Source: Undaria pinnatifida (taxonomy: Eukaryota; Sar; Phaeophyceae; Laminariales; Alariaceae). From it: a stretch of DNA of 64,000 bases. Each line of letters starts with the position of its first letter. Within the stretch, counting starts at the first letter, position 1. The stretch spans positions 2,588,561-2,652,560 of the forward strand of contig JABAKD010000024.1 of NCBI GenBank assembly GCA_012845835.1, written 5' to 3'. The position numbers were made by a program, and so were the translations under genes. This document shows positions 52,971 through 63,329 of the stretch, piece after piece. The notes under the pieces are model-generated. The model was not told the origin of the DNA and searched no databases. It saw only the letters and a list, made by a program, of their open reading frames with translations.

Positions 52971-53414
52971 TTCAATGAGCAAGCAAGTTGGACTGCGTAC
53001 GAGGTCGTATGAATCACATCGGTAGACTGCACACGCCAATTGTGGTCAGAGCCTGTCCTGTGACGGCGGAATATATTATGGCTGTGTTGAGGTTAAGCTG
53101 TCCTGTGACCACGGAGTAGATTGGAGGGCGATGAGGAGATAGTGTGAGAACATCAACAACAGTCACCCTTGCTGGCTGCTGCGCTGAGGTTCAAAGCTCG
53201 GGTGGTGTATTTCGTTTTGCATAGGAATTGGTTTCTGAGTATTTTGCCGTCGCCGAAACTATTATACGAGAGTGCGAGTTGGCAAAAATCGATGCTAGTC
53301 GACGAGGCGGTAGGCACGTATCGTACCGAGGGGGGAGAAGAGACGGCATCTGTGACCGCGGCTTGTTCAGAAAGCTGGAAAGTAAAGTGATAAACAAATA
53401 AACAAAGCAGTGAC

Positions 53415-53619
53415 CTCATTCTGACGGAAGGTGACTTTGACACCGGCGTCTGGACCGAAGCTTCCACCGTGAAATCGGTCTTTGCCTGGTATCGCGGAAT
53501 GAGGGCGCGGGTAGATTCCTTGACCGCTCCCCTCGCCTGGTCAGATTTCCTCTGAGCGGCCATGATTGCGGTTGAGGCGGTCGCTGTTGGGGTTCGCGCA
53601 AGTGACTCTAACCCAATAA
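53415..53619 (-). CDS. possible exon, alanine/threonine-rich
   Basis: The minus strand reads ESLARTPTATASTAIMAAQR, KSDQARGAVKESTRALIPRY, QAKTDFTVEASVQTPVSKSP to a weak donor ATGAG/GTCACT. Protein-like but without domain or paralogue. The ATG at 53563 would be the start if it is a first exon. Confidence 0.25.
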
Positions 53620-55100
53620 AAACCTGTCCTGAAGACCATTGGTAATCCCAGGAAAGCTAAATCCAGACCCACCCGCCCAGGACGCGAGCACTGGGAACCT
53701 TTCACCGTGAGACTGCCGGCAACGCATATGAAGACTTTCCACAATGACTGTCTTGGTGTTCGAAACCGTGCCGAAAACTCTACATGAACCACCCCGGATT
53801 TTAGAAATATGCCGAATTTTCCCCATAAACCACCGCAGGTTTTGAAGCCACGACGAAACACTGTTCTGAAGACCGTTGATAACCCCGAGAAAACTGAAAG
53901 CAGACCTCCGCCGCCCTCACCAGCCCCACCCGCCCAGGATGCGTACACTAAGAAAATTTCGCCGCGACATTGCCAGCGACGCGTAAGAAAACTTTTTACA
54001 ATGACCGTTCCACTACCCGGAAAGATGCCGTTCCGGGTGGCTATCTCCATCGAACCTGACCCTCAGGGGACAGGCCGGGTCGACATACTCACGCATCCGT
54101 ATACAACGGCAGCTTACGCCGCCGGGGTAGTAACGAGGACCGCCGATAGGGACAGCTCACGCTATCGCTACAGTGGGATCCGAAGGACACGCGAGCTAGC
54201 GCTGGGTTGTGAAGGCACTTGAGTTAAATCGACACTACGCGTATGAAAATACGTGGCAGTGTGGTGAGCTTAAGCGTTATTGTTCCCCATCCACCGGAGG
54301 ATGAAAAAAAAAAAAAAACTGACCGTTCCGGTTTTTTAAACCGTGCCAAAAATTCCACATTAACAACCCCGGGTTTTGAAACCACGCCGATATTTCCACG
54401 TTGATCACCCCGGGTTATCCAAATGTGCCGAAATTTGGATATTTACTACCCCGAGTTTTGAACCCATGCCGAACAGCTGTCCTGAACACCGTTGATACCT
54501 CCCAGCAAACCAAACGCAGACCACCACTGCCCTCACCAGTCCCACCCGCCCAGCACGCAAACAATGAAAAGTTTTTACCATTAAATTGCAAGCGACGCGT
54601 AATACCCCTTTCCACAATGATCGCCCCGCTTTTGAACCCGTGCCGAAATTCCGACATGAACCACCCCGGGATTTGAAACCATGCCGAAGCACTGTCCTGC
54701 ACACCGTTGATGACTTCCAAAAAAATATCCAGATCCTCGCCCCCCCTCGCCAGTCCCACCTGCCCAGGACGCGAACACTGCGAACCTTTCACCGGAACAT
54801 TGCCAGCAACGCATAAGAAACCTTTCCACAAATGGCCACCCCGGTTTCAACATTCGTGCCGAAACTGGCACATGGACCCCCCTTGGGTTTTGAAACCATG
54901 TCGAAAAATTTCAACGTTGACCATCCCGAGTATGACAAGCATGCCGAGCTTTCCACCTTGAGCATCCCGGCTTTTGAAAGCATGTAATAACGAAACACTG
55001 TCCTGGACAGCGTTGTCGACCCCAAGAGATGTAATTTGACCACCCGAGCTTTAGAAACCGTGCCGAAACGCTGAACTGTTCTCGATACCGTTCATAACCT
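53620..55100. repeat. diverged tandem repeats (ACCGTTGATAACCC / CACCCCGGGTTTTGAAACC)
   Basis: Units contain CTGTCCTGAA.ACCGTTGAT, GCAGACC.CC.CCGCCCTC, CCAGTCCCACCCGCCCAGGA, CATTGCCAGCGACGCGTAA and (A/C)CCCCGGGTTTTGAAACC.TGCCGAAA. At least four copies (near 53625, 53855, 54475, 54690), partly in reverse order of decay. The last unit lies against the Gag exon beyond the hAT-like insertion. Confidence 0.65.
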
Positions 55101-55160
55101 TCGAATACCAGGGCTGTGTATCGGTAGCATTTAACGATACTATATATATAAAAAACAAAA

Positions 55161-55225
55161 TACACTCCAGCTGTGAGATCGAAGATTTTGTCGAAACTCA
55201 TCTTTGCACGCTGTGTGTGATCCTC
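55161..55225 (+). repeat. dispersed ~62-bp repeat, copy 6
   Basis: Inside the hAT-like element near its left end. The following GATCGCGCGTATTGCGGGTTG matches the extension seen at 19.05 and 20.99 kb. Confidence 0.7.
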
Positions 55226-55329
55226 CGATCGCGCGTATTGCGGGTTGTGTGTCCTCATTAAGGATATAGGTCGGCGACTCCCCTTGGAACTACAGTGTAG
55301 CTATCAGGGTCAACAGGGTGATGTTAGTT

Positions 55330-56475
55330 AGTCTGTGCGCGGAAACTATAAAACCCGTCTTTGAGGGGGACAAAATCTGACAGCTGTGGAAGGAAATGCA
55401 TCAGTTTATCAAGTGTATCCCGTAAGTCGTATAACCGGTGAGGGGAGGGCGGGGTTTTTAAGGACGTGGGGGCCTGGTTTTGATCAAAAGGGAGCGGGGG
55501 GGGGGGGGGGGGGGGGTGAGCGGGGCAACTCAATCTGTGCGTGGAAACTATAAATCCTTTAGGGGATAAATCTGACGGTTTTGGAAGGAATGCACCAGTT
55601 TATCATGAATATCCTCTAAGTTGTACAACCATTGAGGAGAGGGCGGAGTGTTCGAGGGGGTGGGGGGGGTGGGGGGGGGCAAAAGGGTTTTTAACAGATT
55701 TAGGCCGCATAGATGTAGGGGTTTGCTATACGCGTGTTGCTAGGTAGAGGCGATGGTGCGCGTGTTGGGGAAGGAGAGGGCGTTGGGGGTGGGGGGGGGC
55801 GGGCGATGAATTGGAGCAGCGGCATGGGTGGCTCTAGCAAGATAATGAGGTGATTTCGGTGTTAGGTGGGGCGTTTGAGCAAGAGGGAGCGGGGGGGAAA
55901 AAAAGGAGGGGGGGGGGGTTGGGCGGGTGGGGGGGCAGGCGTTTTTAACAGGTTTAGGTCGCATATATGTAGGGGCTTGCTGTACGCGTGGTGCTAGGTC
56001 TAGGCGATTGTGCGGGTGGTGGGGAAGGAGGGGGCGTTGGGGGAGGTGAGGGGGGGGGATGAATTAAAGCTACGTCATGGATGGCTAGAAAGATAATGAC
56101 GTGGTATCAATCGCGTAGAAGTGTTTACTACTCTGGCGGATTTCGACTTTAGGTGGGTCGTTTAAACAAGAGGGAACGGGGAAAAAAATGAAAGAAAAAA
56201 GGGAAGGGGAGGGGGGGGGCGGTGGAGGGGGGCGGGGGCGGCGGCGGAAATGAGTTGGAGTTACGGCATGGATGGCTAGAAAGATAATGAGGCGATATCA
56301 GCTGGCTGGTAGTGTTTACTACTCTGGCAGATTTTGAGTTTTGGTGTGGCGTTTGAACAAGAGGGATCGGGGGGGGGCGGGGGGCGGGGGGCGGGGGGCG
56401 GGCGGGACACTTCAGTATGTGCGCGGAAACTATACATCCTTGAAGGAGACAGATCTGACGGCTGTGGCAAGAATA
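55330..56475. repeat. G-rich interleaved repeats with G-quadruplex potential
   Basis: Three recurring modules: GTGCG(C/T)GGAAACTATAAA to CAGTTTATCA (55333, 55535, 56418), GG(T/C)CGCATA.ATGTAGGGG.TTGCT (55701, 55955), and ATGGCTAGAAAGATAATGA to AACAAGAGGGA (55822 diverged, 56084, 56270). Between them are G runs of 10-24 (55495-55517, 55655-55680, 56365-56405). Confidence 0.75.
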
Positions 56476-56524
56476 CTATATATATATCGTAGATTGGTGC
56501 AGCTGATATACCGATATTCTTTTT

Positions 56525-56860
56525 ATGTATCGGAAAAAAAGGTCGGCGAAACGAGTCGGCGAGCGAACCCCAACGCCCCCCCCCGGGCTGGCGAGGAGGG
56601 TTGAGCACTTTCGCTTAGTTTCCCACCAAAAATTGGTCCCAAATGCACCATCAAAATCGACCTTGTTCAGCCAACCCATACGTTACGGAGGTACGCGAAA
56701 GGCTCTACGTTCGCGTTGCTTGGGGAATGGCGTTACGACAAGCCCTGCTGTAGAAAACATGCGCGCGCTCGGATTGTGCTTTCGATGCTGGAAGGGCAAG
56801 CACACGACAAGCTAGTGCGGAAAGCAGAGGAAAGTCTACTCGTTGCTTGCTGCGCCACTT
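56525..56860 (+). pseudogene. retrotransposon zinc-knuckle relic
   Basis: The frame encodes VENMRALGLCFRCWKGKHTTS, then TAG, then CGK. C-x2-C-x4-H-x4-C is the CCHC zinc knuckle of retroelement Gag proteins, with the codon before the last cysteine now TAG (probably from CAG). The upstream FRLVSHQKLVPNAPSKS segment is unassigned. A TTAA-type MITE begins directly after (56866). Confidence 0.55.
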
Positions 56861-56865
56861 CTTAA

Positions 56866-56945
56866 CGCCTTTGCCACTGGAAACCCGTTTTGGGGGGGAT
56901 ATACTTGAAATTTGTATAGGGAGGGGTTTTGGGGCTCTAAAGGGG
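56866..56945 (-). mobile_element. ~80-bp TTAA-flanked MITE, copy 4
   Basis: Minus orientation: GCCACTGGAAACCCGTTTTG to TATAGGGAGGGGTTTTGGGG and CTCTAAAGGGG. Flanks TTAA (56862-56865) and TTAG (56946-56949). Confidence 0.7.
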
Positions 56946-56949
56946 TTAG

Positions 56950-57530
56950 GTTAGGCTTGATGCCCCCTTTCTCTTCCCAAATCGCATAAATATCGAAACA
57001 GAGGTCAGGACCCTCCATGCTGGTCCGCTGACACACCCCTCGGCGCTCATTGTTGTTGTTGCTGTTTTCTAACATTAAATCTTGTCGTAAAGCTAGAGTC
57101 CGTGGTACAAAGGAAGATTCGAAAATGCAAATGAAATCAAAATTCGGCCGGAAAATTCAACGGTTTCCCACCTAAAAACGCACGAGACGAAGAAGGCGCA
57201 CAAGTGGCGTGATTCAATGTGCTAACCAACCCAACATGGCCGCGGGTATCCACTCTACTACAGCATAGTCCCCGTCAGCCAACTCGCGGCTACTGACTAC
57301 GGCGGTTGCTGTCTGGAGTCATTGGGTGTTATTGACGTGCGCGTGCTTGCTGTCTGCTACCTCTGCTGTTGCAGGACGTTGTGTGTGATGTAGCTTGTTG
57401 AGACGAGGTGTATATCCCCTATTACCCTACTGTGTATGCCTTGCTACTCTGTAAAATACCCATACGCCACAATATCGGCTCGATTTCCCGATGTAAAGTA
57501 TATATCGGATCGTCCGATATACCGAAAAAC
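56950..57530. other. no gene seen (inside hAT-like element)
   Basis: Featureless until the right terminal region, where GATCGTCCGATATACCG palindromes precede the inverted repeat. Confidence 0.4.
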
Positions 57531-57604
57531 ATCGGTACCGATACACAGCCCTACCGAATACCGTTCATGCCCTCAAGAAGATTCAGTCCAGACCTCCCCC
57601 GCCC

Positions 57605-58339
57605 TTGCCAGTCCCGTTCACCCAGGTCGCGCAGAACCCGATCGGCGACTCCTCGACCCTCGACGACACGAACGAGGAAATATCCGAGAACATTTCGGGT
57701 GGAGGCCCTGATCGCTCGGTCAGTTATGTAGAAGAGCACATGCCGGTTTTCACCATGGAGCAGTCGGACCTGCCGTCAACTTTGCGACTCAGGGGGGCAC
57801 CCTCAGAGGACGTCCCAGAGATCATGCAAAACTTCCGCTTATACGTGAACATGAACACAGCATATGGTGTGTCCGACGAGGTGGTCGACCGATGCGCCGT
57901 GAAGTGTCTTCCGTTGCTGGTGCGAGGAACAGCAGCGAACCGCATGCAGCAGCTGCAATCTGGGACACTGGAATGGAGGACGCAAAAAGAACTCGCCAAG
58001 CTGGATCCAGATGGAGCTGGAGTTGGCATTCTGGCGCCTGTGCTTTGGGGCGAGTGGGTGAACGCTTTCACGCAACTCTTTTCCCCGGACAACGTTATGG
58101 AGTTGCTAGCACGCTCCATCGTCACAATCAAACAAGAGACTGACGAATCGGTTATGGTGTATAGCCTTCGCGTTAACAAAGCATTTTCACGACTTCTGGC
58201 CGAGGCTATACGTATAGGGCCTGCCAACACATCGCCGTACTGCTACGCCTTCGGAAAACTCCGCACTGCTTCTTTCGAGGAAGGATTGCTGCCCCGTGCA
58301 GCACAGGACACCTACAGTAACAAGAAACATAAACGCTGA
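57605..58339 (+). CDS. retrotransposon Gag-like domain
   Basis: Open to TGA 58339. The first good ATG is at 57740 (MPVFTMEQSDLPSTLRLRGA), though the frame is open and acidic upstream (DDTNEEISENISGG). The core reads WGEWVNAFTQLFSPDNVMEL, LARSIVTIKQETDESVMVYS, LRVNKAFSRLLAEA, which fits the retrotransposon Gag pattern (W..F...F......L...L..L.Q...ESV..Y..R...L...A). It ends SFEEGLLPRAAQDTYSNKKH. In a complete element, zinc knuckle and polymerase would follow; none is recognisable in this frame. It lies 51 bp right of the hAT-like insertion, next to the last tandem repeat unit. Confidence 0.6.
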   Translation: MPVPFTQVAQNPIGDSSTLDDTNEEISENISGGGPDRSVSYVEEHMPVFTMEQSDLPSTLRLRGAPSEDVPEIMQNFRLYVNMNTAYGVSDEVVDRCAVKCLPLLVRGTAANRMQQLQSGTLEWRTQKELAKLDPDGAGVGILAPVLWGEWVNAFTQLFSPDNVMELLARSIVTIKQETDESVMVYSLRVNKAFSRLLAEAIRIGPANTSPYCYAFGKLRTASFEEGLLPRAAQDTYSNKKHKR

Positions 58340-58415
58340 CACGGGCTGGGCTTCTTTGGGGGGAGAGCATGCGTTCTACACGATAACTGACACAGGATTT
58401 CTTAGTATCCTGTAA

Positions 58416-58815
58416 GTGTCAAGCCTGCCTTTCTTATGTGTCTACATACTTGGCGTCCTGCACTTAATTAGGGCGGAATCCATCCGCAAGGAGCCATCCT
58501 GCTCATTCCAAGAATCACGTGCGCGTGCGCGGACACATGAAGCGGAAAACCTGCGCGGGCAAGCCTACTCAGAGCCGAATCTCATCCGCTTCGGCTGTAG
58601 CTGTCAGTATTAGCAGTTTCCTGCGCCAAGATTCGATCGCAATCCCGGTCGCAAGCTGTCAACCGTGCCGTCAGCCAGCCGGCTGCGCGGAAACCAGCCA
58701 CCCCCGGGCATTCAGACAAACGGAAACGCTCCCGACGAAACCGAGGCGTTCCCGCCCGTCGAAAGCCTAACACCAACACCTGTAAAAAATAAATTGGTGG
58801 CACAGGAGATTTTAT
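58416..58815 (+). pseudogene. decayed continuation of the Gag gene
   Basis: One frame reads AESIRKEPSCSFQESRARAR, EPNLIRFGCSCQY, a TAG, then RFDRNPGRKLSTVPSASRLR, GNQPPPGIQTNGNAPDETEA, FPPVES before stopping. Composition is that of a Gag C-terminal linker. It is separated from the Gag exon by about 75 bp in which the frame is lost (intron, deletion or frameshift). Confidence 0.4.
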
Positions 58816-59059
58816 AGTATCATGATAATGGCATCAAGGAAGGCGTTACCTATTTGTATATTATAAAAATAAAATTTGGATATGTATTGGGTGGTCGTGT
58901 GGCTACCTCTCGTGCCGTCACTCTCGAGCCTGTCGGGTGGCCAAATCCGATGCGGACCGGGGACAGACCGACGGCTGAGGGGGAGCGTGGCGGTGCCTTA
59001 ATCCTCTTTAGAGAGTAGTACATACCACTACCACCGTATGTTACCTAAGAAAACAAAGC
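58816..59059. other. no gene seen
   Basis: AT-rich start then featureless sequence. Confidence 0.35.
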
Positions 59060-59195
59060 CCAGGGTGATTACTAGTGTCGGTGTGTTGTTCTTTTTTATC
59101 ACCCGGGGTGGTACCCTGCGGTGGGGTGGAACCTAGCGCACCCCAGTTACACAATGTGTTTTTTTTCGAGTTTAGCTTTGCGTCTCACCGAGGGT
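59060..59195. repeat. dispersed ACCCCGGTGATAA repeat, copy 2
   Basis: CCAGGGTGATTACTAGTG, TTATCACCCGGGGTGGTACC and GGTGGGGTGGAACCTA match 7545-7715. Confidence 0.6.
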
Positions 59196-59429
59196 GGTTT
59201 TTCGTTGGGGGGGGGGGCATTGTTAGCTGTACGATTGGTAAATGTGGTACATTGGGCACACCCACTGCAGGCGGCAGAAGGAACGAGTATAGGGGGGGGG
59301 TGAGACATACTTGGATAGCAGGTGCACATTTTACACAAGCTTGGCCAATTGGTACAGTGCTGCACTTGCTGCTAGGTGTTATTTGAGTAGGGTGATAACA
59401 AAGGCGTGATAAAAACGTGCAGAAATATA

Positions 59430-59690
59430 CCCGTATTTTGTTTGCGTAGCGCCTAGTCCGAAAGAGCCAGGGGACGCACGTGCTGCCGTGGCTGGCGTGT
59501 TACACCCTGCTGTCAGGGCTTGAGATGCGTCAGGGAATGGCTTCGAGGACGCGAAGAAAAGTTCGATCGCGTCCGCTTGTGGCTTCAGGGGTGTTGGTAG
59601 GCGATGTCGGGGGGGCATGTCTCCGAATAAGTGGTAAGCTCCACTAATTGCTTGGAAAGGGCTACTGCGACAGGGGGTGGTGCCTAACGA
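59430..59690 (-). other. weak minus-strand coding candidate
   Basis: One minus frame reads DMPPRHRLPTPLKPQADAIE, LFFASSKPFPDASQALTAGC, NTPATAARASPGSFGLG. The composition is protein-like but no paralogue, domain or clear splice sites support it. Confidence 0.25.
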
Positions 59691-59795
59691 ACCCCGGTGA
59701 TAACCCGATTTTTTTCTCTTGTTTTGTTGTTTTATCACCGGGCGTGGTTTCTTGCAGTCAGTGGAGTGGTATCTTAGGAACGTATGGTTCGATAT
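59675..59795. repeat. dispersed ACCCCGGTGATAA repeat, copy 3
   Basis: GGGGGTGGTGCCTAACGAAC, CCCGGTGATAACCCGA, TTTATCACCGGGCGTGG and GTGGAGTGGTATCTTAGG. The GGTGATAA/TTATCACC pair forms a foldback. Confidence 0.6.
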
Positions 59796-59987
59796 CTTGG
59801 ACCAAATATTTACACCTGTCGTAGCTTCGGTATACCAGGAGCTTCGGTATACCAAGTAAAAGTTAGTGAGAATAGCTATTACGAGGTACTGGTGTTGATA
59901 GGACTACACCCCTAACAACCGTCGGAACTCTCATAATTACAAGAGGGGCAAATGTTGCCGCATATCGAGCTGCAGGCGTGTTGGCCC

Positions 59988-60030
59988 CAGGGGGGGGGGC
60001 GAAAGACCCCCCCCCCGAAAGCCCCCAGGA
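59988..60030. other. G10/C10 hairpin
   Basis: GGGGGGGGGGCGAAAGACCC followed by seven more C, then GAAAGCCCCC: a long G:C stem with a GCGAAAGA loop. Confidence 0.6.
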
Positions 60031-60339
60031 GGCCAACAATTGCGATTTTTCAGCATGTTGAGCGTGGATATACGCCCGAAAAGTATCTGACAAACGCGTT
60101 AAGACAGCACTACTTACTTGTGGTGTTACAAGGGAATGCAAAACCAAATCTGCACAATATAACATATAGGGAAAGCCAACTAGAGGCAAACTACCGCCTA
60201 GGGCTGTGCGCCTACGACCAATGAACAAAGGCGCCGTAAAACTAAATGCTGAACCCGGTGAAAAATACATGGCCAACGTTAGTCTATATTTTCGCATGTC
60301 GCAAAAACCGTTGCACCGCACGAAAAAAACGTGTTGCGC

Positions 60340-60400
60340 AACACAACTTCCGACGCCTGTTGCGGCGGCGCAACAACGCAACAACAGCAAAGGAACCATC
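60340..60400 (+). repeat. GCGCAACAC-family repeat, copy 1
   Basis: GCGCAACACAACTTCCGACG, CTGTTGCGGCGGCGCAACAA. Homology to the copy at 63140-63310 extends about 130 bp downstream (GACAAACACAAAAACC versus GAAACACGAAACAAGG). Confidence 0.7.
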
Positions 60401-60634
60401 CACAACGACACTCGTCAGAGGGCAAAAAACGACGAGGGCGATCAAGGGGCCCATAGCAATCAGAGCCCACGACAAACACAAAAACCTACAGACTATATTC
60501 CCCATTTTTACTGGCAATCTTTGGTTCTGATCACTGTATATGTTGCCTCGTAATAGTATTATTAGTGTCTTTAGATAATGAAATCGGGATGGGCCAGACC
60601 TGCCCCACGTGTATAATTTAAGTTCCTGCAGAAA

Positions 60635-60775
60635 AAAGGTCCCGAATCATGATGATGGTGATCGATCTTCATGGCTTGAGCGCAGCGAAACCCATGTTAT
60701 TCCCAAGCACGCAACACGCCTTCATTCCGAGGCGTTTGTTGCGGCGTAACAGCGCAACAGTAACAACGATTTTGT
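60635..60775 (+). repeat. GCGCAACAC-family repeat, copy 2
   Basis: AAAAAAGGTCCCGAATCATGATG then GCACGCAACACGCCTTCATT and GTTTGTTGCGGCGTAACAGC. The upstream part matches 63335-63357. Confidence 0.7.
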
Positions 60776-60984
60776 CAATCACAACATGTTAGAGTATTGT
60801 ACGTAGATGGACAGACTACAGATTGACGTGAAACCACGTCGTGGTTGGAGTGATACCAGGTCATAGTAGATGTCACAGTTGTCTGATGGGTTACAGATAG
60901 AGAATATGTTGCGTCAAAGGCTATCAAAGGCGGACGAGAATATCGGTGACATTGATGGTCCAAGCATCGTCTCCTTCCTTTCAC
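60775..60984 (-). CDS. minus-strand frame conserved in a diverged duplicate, copy 1
   Basis: Reads KGRRRCLDHQCH, RPPLIAFDATY, TTVTSTMTWYHSNHDVVSRQ. Copy 2 at 61617-61937 reads RGRRRCLGHRCH, RPPLVAFDVTY, TTVTSTVTWFYSSHDIFSRQ. Indels between the copies are multiples of three and changes are mostly conservative, which hints at past coding, though no start, domain or splice sites are evident. Confidence 0.3.
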   Translation of the reverse strand: MKGRRRCLDHQCHRYSRPPLIAFDATYSLSVTHQTTVTSTMTWYHSNHDVVSRQSVVCPSTYNTLTCCD

Positions 60985-61616
60985 TGTTCTTCAGTGCACC
61001 ATGGCATGGTGCTGCCTGGCAATATATCCAGGCTGTGAGCTCCCTTCGGATAAATGAATAAATGTCACAATGAGTCATGAGGAGAGCACTTCCTAGCACC
61101 GACGTGGCTGCGTTCCTCTCTGGGCTTGACACATGGCGTTGTCAACGGACCTATCAAGCAAGGACTTGCGTGCCCTTCTCCGGCCTTCGTCGTGCTCTCC
61201 CCTTCTTCCGCAGGCAATCTTTCGCTTTTGGTTTTGGCGTTTTTGGTTTTGCAGCCAGATTTGTTTTGGCGATTTTTTTTCCGGGACATGTATATTTTCT
61301 CCCTTACGATTGCGGTTCCGAATCTATACCGTTCTCTTGTTTACCTTCGTATCCCTGCGCTCAGTGCCCTTGACCATCGTGTTTTCGTCGCCCGATTGCT
61401 ACTGGTAGAGCGTAAGGACATACCCGACCTCGAAATCCTACGCTGTGAGCTCCATCACAGGGTTGCAACTCTTGCAGTAAGGCGTCTTAGCCTCATTACG
61501 AGATGTGGGGCAACCTATAGCTTCATTTTCGTTTGTTTCGAATAGCAGCATCTCGGATCCCCTTTCCAATTTCTGGATGTTTGGTTGATATCCTTTAATT
61601 GTAATGTGATCTGCAT
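60985..61616. other. duplicate arm and spacer; no secure gene
   Basis: 60985-61135 continues the duplicated segment. 61136-61550 has a plus-strand hydrophobic frame (MYIFSLTIAVPNLYRS) of doubtful meaning. Confidence 0.35.
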
Positions 61617-61990
61617 CTACGACTTTTCAGGGTGGTCTAATGTTATGGCATGCTCTACGTTGATGGATATACTACATATTTGACGTGAAAATATATCATG
61701 GCTGGAGTAAAACCAGGTCACAGTAGATGTCACAGTTGTCGGATGGATGATGGCGTATGTCACGTCAAAGGCTACCAAAGGAGGACGACAATATACGGGC
61801 AGGTGACAGCGATGACCCAAGCATCGTCGTCTCCCTCTCTTGATGTTCTTTGCTTTACCATGGCATGATGTTGCTTGCCCTGTGTCCAGGCTGTGATATG
61901 TCAACGAGAAATGAATAAAATGCACCGTAAACCACAAGGAGAGTAATCCTCAACACCGACAGCCCTGTGTCCTCCTCGGAGCTCGGTTGA
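61617..61990 (-). CDS. minus-strand frame conserved in a diverged duplicate, copy 2
   Basis: Partner of 60775-61135. DNA similarity runs from GATGTCACAGTTGTC.GATGG to CTCGG..TTGAC, about 330 bp, spaced about 850 bp from copy 1 in direct orientation. Confidence 0.3.
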
Positions 61991-62047
61991 CACTACAGCC
62001 CCCGGAACCGGGCCAAAAATGTGCCGTTAATTATTATTGTTATTGCC

Positions 62048-62110
62048 CTCCGACAATATAGCATAGAAGTCGTTCCGATATAAATCGAAAATCCTTTTCC
62101 ATAAAGCAGT
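62048..62110. repeat. CCGACAATATAGCATAGA repeat fragment
   Basis: GCCCTCCGACAATATAGC.TAGA.GTCG is shared with 14408-14432. Confidence 0.5.
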
Positions 62111-62499
62111 AGCAGTACTTTGTCTAATGTATATCTCCTATGTATGACCCTCTGCCAACCGTTTCCCCATTTATTTCCTTTCCCCCGCATACTTTCATTT
62201 TAGCTACTGCTACCGATAGCTTCATCAACATTATATCTCCAGGTCGTTGGCCGCATCCCTCCAGCTTCCTCCGTCCCCCTCGCGGCTTAGGGCCGGTCTG
62301 TGTGTATCCACTCGAGCGCGACATCGCGACCTGTGCTATTAGCCGCAGACGGCGAAATAGGGCCGGACCTGATTTACCCGACGTTTGTTGGGAATTTTAC
62401 AGCGCTGGAAATTTCCTCCTGCACGGACGGGAAAAATAGGCTCAAAATACTACAACAACCATCCCGAATCGTAAAGACCGACAATCTCCCTTTTCTTGC

Positions 62500-62640
62500 G
62501 GCGCGAACCCGTGTTGCTGTTCTGCACACAACACACCTTCCGGCGTCTGCTGCGACGCAACAGCGCAGGAACAACCATACACCAACCTCAGGCGAAGGGC
62601 AAACCATGAAGCATGTAATACAACAGTGGCGGTCCGCATG
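62500..62640 (+). repeat. GCGCAACAC-family repeat, copy 3
   Basis: CACAACACACCTTCCGGCGT, CTGCTGCGACGCAACAGCGC, then CAGGCGAAGGGCAAA.CATGAAGCA as in other copies. Confidence 0.7.
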
Positions 62641-62641
62641 T

Positions 62642-63100
62642 ATGTAAGGAATACGTTAAGAAAGCAAGATTTTCTTTTTCACAAAATAAGAAATTGTTGA
62701 GTGTGAGAACGACAGTTCAAACTGGGCAAAATATATATCAAGAAACAGCAGTAATATAGAAAAAAAGTGCAACGGTCAACGGCCACCCGAGACAAGAAAA
62801 GAGGTCGCTCCGGAGCGCGGGGTATACGAAGAATCAAGAGATAGATGATGCTGAAAAGGGTTATATTTGAGCCGAGAAAATAAGAAACCGTTCTATAAGA
62901 ACATTATTAGCTCGTGAGGCACCCAAAATACGAAGACAGAGAGGCTGGACACCAAATTTGCGTTTCTTACCAGCGCCCCCTACTCGGTTGGAAGGATGAA
63001 TCTGATTCGTCCGTCATGTACAATTTTTATCTACGCTTGATCTATGGATCTACGGGAGAAACAACCGGGCGGGGAAAAGGGCTCGAAATAATAATATCCC
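62642..63100. other. no gene seen
   Basis: Purine-rich, unremarkable. Confidence 0.35.
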
Positions 63101-63109
63101 GAACCGTGG

Positions 63110-63310
63110 TGATCGGTCTTCTTGCTGCCTTGTGCGGCACGAAAGAAGCCAGCGCGCAACACGCCTTCCAGCGCCTGCTGTGGCGCAATAATAGCGCAGC
63201 AACGGCACACACAGTTCAACAACCCCACGCTAAAGGCAAAACACCAGAAGGGCTTGATCATGAAACACGAAACAAGGATGGACCTGATGTCTGTTCGGCG
63301 TTGTGTTGGC
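63110..63310 (+). repeat. GCGCAACAC-family repeat, copy 4
   Basis: GTGCGGCACGAAAGAAGCCA, GCGCAACACGCCTTCCAGCG, CTGCTGTGGCGCAATAATAG and a 130-bp tail alignable with copies 1 and 3. Confidence 0.7.
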
Positions 63311-63329
63311 AAAAAAACTTCAAATCCCA

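Larger units (their letters stand above)
55109..57553. mobile_element. 2.4-kb hAT-like element with 8-bp target duplication
   Basis: The left end CAGGGCTGTGTATCGGTA and right end TACCGATACACAGCCCTA are inverted (17 of 18), with the hAT-type YAGGG tip. Flanking octamers TCGAATAC (55101-55108) and CCGAATAC (57554-57561) match 7 of 8. No transposase frame is present. The interior carries G-rich repeats, a ~62-bp dispersed repeat, a TTAA-type MITE and a zinc-knuckle relic, so it has captured or accumulated other DNA. Confidence 0.7.

Noticed and set aside
53620..55100. Protein-coding repeats encoding P-rich peptides
   Set aside because: Frames shift between units and stops are frequent. Better described as non-coding tandem repeats.
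59863..60411. 182-codon minus-strand open frame
   Set aside because: It overlaps a member of the GCGCAACAC repeat family and a G10/C10 hairpin, and reads as low-complexity hydrophobic sequence without conservation in the other copies.
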